From NCBI GenBank assembly GCA_944372195.1, contig CALVYK010000002.1:68422-111066 (forward strand): 42,645 bases of DNA, in the 5' to 3' direction. The stretch is from an uncultured Bacilli bacterium. Lineage in GTDB: Bacteria; Bacillota_I; Bacilli_A; RF39; UBA660. Within the stretch, counting starts at the first letter, position 1; each line of letters starts with the position of its first letter. Shown here in pieces: positions 39,932 through 42,645 of the stretch. A model generated the notes under the pieces. It ran no database searches. It was not told the origin of the DNA and saw only the letters and a list, made by a program, of their open reading frames with translations. The position numbers and the translations under genes were made by a program.

Positions 39932-40666
39932 ATGAAAGGAATCTTAGGTCGTAAAATTGGGATGACGCAAGTATTTACAAAATCTAATAAAGTAGTTCCA
40001 GTAACAGTTATTTCTGTAGAACCAAATGTTGTAACACAAATTAAGACTAAAGAAAATGATGGTTACGAAGCAATCCAATTAGGTTTTGATACAAAACGTG
40101 AAAAGTTAGCGACAAAAGCTTCAGTTGGACATACCAACAAAGCAAACACTACACCTAAGCGCTTCTTTAAAGAAATTAGAGGTGTAGATATTAACAATTA
40201 TTCTTTAGGTCAAGAAATCAAAGCTGATATTTTTGAAGCTGGAGAAGTTGTTGATGTAACAGGAACTACTAAAGGTAAAGGGTTCCAAGGTGTTATTAAA
40301 AGACACAATCAATCAAGAGGACCAATGGGACATGGCTCACATTATCACAGAAAACCAGGTTCAATGGGTACAATGAGACCAATGCGTGTTTTCAAAGGTA
40401 AAAAATTACCAGGACACATGGGAACATTAACTGTAACAATTCAAAACTTAGAAATCATTGCTGTTGATTTAGAAAACAATTGTATTTTAGTAAAAGGAAA
40501 TGTTCCAGGTGCTAAAAACAGTTTAGTAATTATTAAATCTGCTATTAAAGCAAATGGTAAAGTTAATTCAAGTGATGAATTAGTATCTTATGAAGAAGTT
40601 ACAATGACAGAAGATACAACAGAAAAAGCAGAATTAGAACCTGCCGCTGAAAGCGAGGAGGCATAA
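39932..40666 (+). CDS. rplC: 50S ribosomal protein L3
   Basis: The 244-residue product has the L3 start [15 protein letters not shown] and the central loop [34 protein letters not shown] that reaches the peptidyl-transferase centre. The last 25-30 residues are an acidic, Thr/Glu/Ala-rich extension ([19 protein letters not shown]) beyond the usual family end, so the protein is longer than the typical 205-215 residues. It follows rpsJ by 12 bases. Confidence 0.96.
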   Translation: MKGILGRKIGMTQVFTKSNKVVPVTVISVEPNVVTQIKTKENDGYEAIQLGFDTKREKLATKASVGHTNKANTTPKRFFKEIRGVDINNYSLGQEIKADIFEAGEVVDVTGTTKGKGFQGVIKRHNQSRGPMGHGSHYHRKPGSMGTMRPMRVFKGKKLPGHMGTLTVTIQNLEIIAVDLENNCILVKGNVPGAKNSLVIIKSAIKANGKVNSSDELVSYEEVTMTEDTTEKAELEPAAESEEA

Positions 40667-40667
40667 T

Positions 40668-41285
40668 ATGGAAAAATTACAAGTATTAAATACTAAAGGT
40701 GAAAAAGTTAGCGATATCAAATTAAACAAAGAAATTTGGGGAATTGAACCAAATGATGCTGTTTTATATGATGCATTAAGATTAGCTAGAAATAACTTTA
40801 GACAAGGTACTGCTGATACTAAAACAAGAAGTGAAGTATCAGGTGGCGGTAGAAAACCTTGGAGACAAAAAGGTACAGGTAGAGCAAGACAAGGATCAAC
40901 TAGAGCTCCACATTGGCCAGGAGGCGGAATCGTATTCGGACCACATCCAAGAAGTTATGCTATCAAGATGAATAGAAAAGAACGTCGTTTAGCTTTAAAA
41001 TCAGCTTTAGCTTATAAAGCAATTGAAAGCAAATTAATCGTTTTAGATAAATTAGAAGTATCTAATAAAACAAAAGATTTCAAAGAAATTTTAAAATCAT
41101 TAAACTTAACTAAAAAAGTTTTAGTAGTTGTAGATGAATTAACAGATGAATTAGTATTAAGTTCAAGAAACTTAAATAATGTATTATTATTAAGTGTTGA
41201 TGAAATAAATACTTATGATGTTGTTTACGCTGATACAATGGTAATTACTGAAGCAGCAGTTAAGAAATTAGAGGAGGTGCTTTAA
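40668..41285 (+). CDS. rplD: 50S ribosomal protein L4
   Basis: The 205 residues include the exit-tunnel loop SGGGRKPWRQKGTGRARQG and the conserved HWPGGGIVFGP. In Escherichia L4 also represses the S10 operon; whether that holds here is unknown. It starts two bases after rplC, with GCGAGGAGG as ribosome site, and shares a base with rplW. Confidence 0.96.
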   Translation: MEKLQVLNTKGEKVSDIKLNKEIWGIEPNDAVLYDALRLARNNFRQGTADTKTRSEVSGGGRKPWRQKGTGRARQGSTRAPHWPGGGIVFGPHPRSYAIKMNRKERRLALKSALAYKAIESKLIVLDKLEVSNKTKDFKEILKSLNLTKKVLVVVDELTDELVLSSRNLNNVLLLSVDEINTYDVVYADTMVITEAAVKKLEEVL

Positions 41286-41563
41286 TGCAAAACTATAGAG
41301 ATATTATTAAAGGCCCAATCATGACTGAAAAATCAAATGATTTAGCTCAAAAAAATATAGTAACATTAAGCGTTGATCCAAAGGCTAACAAAATACAAAT
41401 TAAACAAGCTGTTGAAAAAGTTTTCAATGTTAAAGTTGAAAGCGTAAATACTGTAACAGTAAGACCAAGAAAAAAAAGAGTTGGCAAATATACTGGTTAC
41501 ACAAACAAAGTTAAAAAAGCTATTGTTAAATTAAAAGATGGAAGTTCAATTGAACTAAACTAA
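41285..41563 (+). CDS. rplW: 50S ribosomal protein L23
   Basis: At 92 residues it has [20 protein letters not shown] and [32 protein letters not shown], the L23 fold at the tunnel exit that docks trigger factor and SRP. The ATG overlaps the rplD stop, with GAGGAGGTGC upstream. Confidence 0.96.
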   Translation: MQNYRDIIKGPIMTEKSNDLAQKNIVTLSVDPKANKIQIKQAVEKVFNVKVESVNTVTVRPRKKRVGKYTGYTNKVKKAIVKLKDGSSIELN

Positions 41564-41576
41564 TAAGGAGGAAACT

Positions 41577-42407
41577 ATGGCAGTTAAAACATATAAAGCA
41601 ATGACTAATGGAACACGTGGTATGTCAAAATTAGTTAATGACGAAATCACAAAAACTACTCCAGAAAAATCATTGACTATTACCTTAACTAAAAAAGGCG
41701 GACGTAATAATCAAGGTAGAATAACTGTTAGACATCGTGGTGGTGGAGCAAAAAGAAAATATAGAATTATCGATTTCAAAAGAGATAAAGATAATGTTAT
41801 TGGAACAGTTGCTTCAATCGAATACGATCCAAACAGAACATCAAATATCGCTTTGATTAACTATGCTGATGGTGAAAAAAGATACATAATTGCTCCTAAA
41901 GGATTAAAAGTTGGTATGCAAATTGAATCAGGAGAAAACGCTGATATTAAAGTTGGGAACAACTTACCACTTAACAAAATTCCAGAAGGAACAATGGTAC
42001 ATAATGTTGAATTAAAAGCTGGTAAAGGTGGGCAATTAGCTAGATCAGCTGGTAGTTCAGTACAAATCTTAGGATTTGAAGGAAAATACGCTTTATTAAG
42101 ATTAACAAGTGGCGAAGTTAGAAAAGTAATAGCTACTAATAGAGCTACAATTGGTGAAGTAGGAAACGAAGATCACGAATTAGTTAGTATCGGTAAAGCA
42201 GGAAGAAAAAGACATATGGGTATAAGACCAACCGTTCGTGGATCAGTTATGAACCCTAACGATCACCCACATGGTGGTGGTGAAGGTAGAGCTCCAATCG
42301 GTAGAAAAGGTCCAGTTACACCTTGGGGTAAACCAGCACTTGGTTATAAGACTCGTAAAAACAAAAAAGCTAGCGACAAGTTAATAGTACGTCGTCGTAA
42401 AAAATAA
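41577..42407 (+). CDS. rplB: 50S ribosomal protein L2
   Basis: The 276 residues contain [32 protein letters not shown], and the C-terminal [28 protein letters not shown] with the functionally critical His. L2 is an intersubunit-bridge protein essential for 50S assembly and peptidyl transfer. AAGGAGG precedes the start. Gene order is the standard S10 operon. Confidence 0.97.
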   Translation: MAVKTYKAMTNGTRGMSKLVNDEITKTTPEKSLTITLTKKGGRNNQGRITVRHRGGGAKRKYRIIDFKRDKDNVIGTVASIEYDPNRTSNIALINYADGEKRYIIAPKGLKVGMQIESGENADIKVGNNLPLNKIPEGTMVHNVELKAGKGGQLARSAGSSVQILGFEGKYALLRLTSGEVRKVIATNRATIGEVGNEDHELVSIGKAGRKRHMGIRPTVRGSVMNPNDHPHGGGEGRAPIGRKGPVTPWGKPALGYKTRKNKKASDKLIVRRRKK

Positions 42408-42424
42408 TTGAAAGGATTGATTAG

Positions 42425-42645
42425 ATGGCAAGAAGTCTAAAAAAAGGTCCATTCGTTGATGAAAGTTTAATGAAGAAAGTTAAAGCAGTTAACGAAAGTG
42501 GAAAAAAAGAAGTTATAAAAACATGGTCTCGCCGTTCAACAATTTTTCCTGAATTTATTGGACACACATTTGCTGTTCATAATGGTAAAGAATTCATTCC
42601 TGTTTATGTAACAGAAGATATGGTTGGACATAAATTAGGTGAATT
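42425..42645 (+). CDS. rpsS: 30S ribosomal protein S19, 3' partial
   Basis: From ATG 42425 (after GAAAGGATTG) the frame reads [19 protein letters not shown], then [20 protein letters not shown] and [20 protein letters not shown], continuing past the window edge. About 73 of the usual 90-odd residues are present. S19 is a 30S head protein that pairs with S13. Confidence 0.96.
   Translation, partial: MARSLKKGPFVDESLMKKVKAVNESGKKEVIKTWSRRSTIFPEFIGHTFAVHNGKEFIPVYVTEDMVGHKLGE

Overview
The window is a very AT-rich bacterial chromosome segment, read with the standard bacterial code: TGG is the only Trp codon seen, and several genes end in TGA. Class III (oxygen-sensitive) ribonucleotide reductase genes point to an anaerobe. 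Spo0A, two alpha/beta small acid-soluble spore proteins (SASPs) and YunB point to an endospore former. ClpP, EzrA, ParAB and the ribosomal protein clusters fit a low-GC Bacillota. The sequence alone does not fix genus or order; an uncultured gut-type Bacilli relative of the Mollicutes/Erysipelotrichia is my inference.

Layout. 1-5.3 kb: end of a tail-anchored protein, rpsD with its own promoter and leader (minus strand), an ATP-grasp protein, a membrane-anchored unknown, and ezrA. 5.4-9.1 kb: an unknown gene, thiI, two spore-protein genes that share a promoter signature, an unknown minus-strand gene, and clpP. 9.2-19.3 kb: a TGS-domain nucleoside kinase, then a glycolytic series gap...pgk...tpiA. 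That series is broken up by an AAA/DUF4143 ATPase, a decayed second copy of the gap 3' end, a large prepilin-like surface protein, and (between pgk and tpiA) a flippase-like membrane protein plus a lipid-type glycosyltransferase. 19.3-21.4 kb: spo0A behind a perfect Spo0A box, then two unknown membrane proteins. 21.7-24.8 kb: class III ribonucleotide reductase, with the glycyl-radical tail in a separate 53-residue ORF, then the activase nrdG. 24.9-26.2 kb: yunB and a decayed prepilin-like gene.

26.3-36.1 kb: parA-parB-mscS-DUF951-(AbgT transporter)-(Panacea/MazF-like pair)-ychF-...-rpsF-ssb-rpsR, an order resembling the origin-proximal block of many Bacillota. Between ychF and rpsF lie a permease gene with a single nonsense codon, a solitary MazF-like gene, and a complete but dead insertion sequence (33540-35036) with 25-bp inverted ends, a 19-bp target duplication and a strikingly GC-rich hairpin. 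36.1-38.8 kb: a DUF488-like protein and a U32 peptidase-family protein. 38.8-39.4 kb: a prepilin gene cut off by an IS30-type fragment. 39.45 kb to the end: the S10 ribosomal operon (rpsJ, rplC, rplD, rplW, rplB, start of rpsS) with promoter and structured leader.

Themes: housekeeping operons repeatedly invaded by accessory genes; sporulation genes with recognisable regulatory sites; and a dispersed prepilin-like surface protein family, one copy intact and two degraded. No tRNA, rRNA or CRISPR array was seen.
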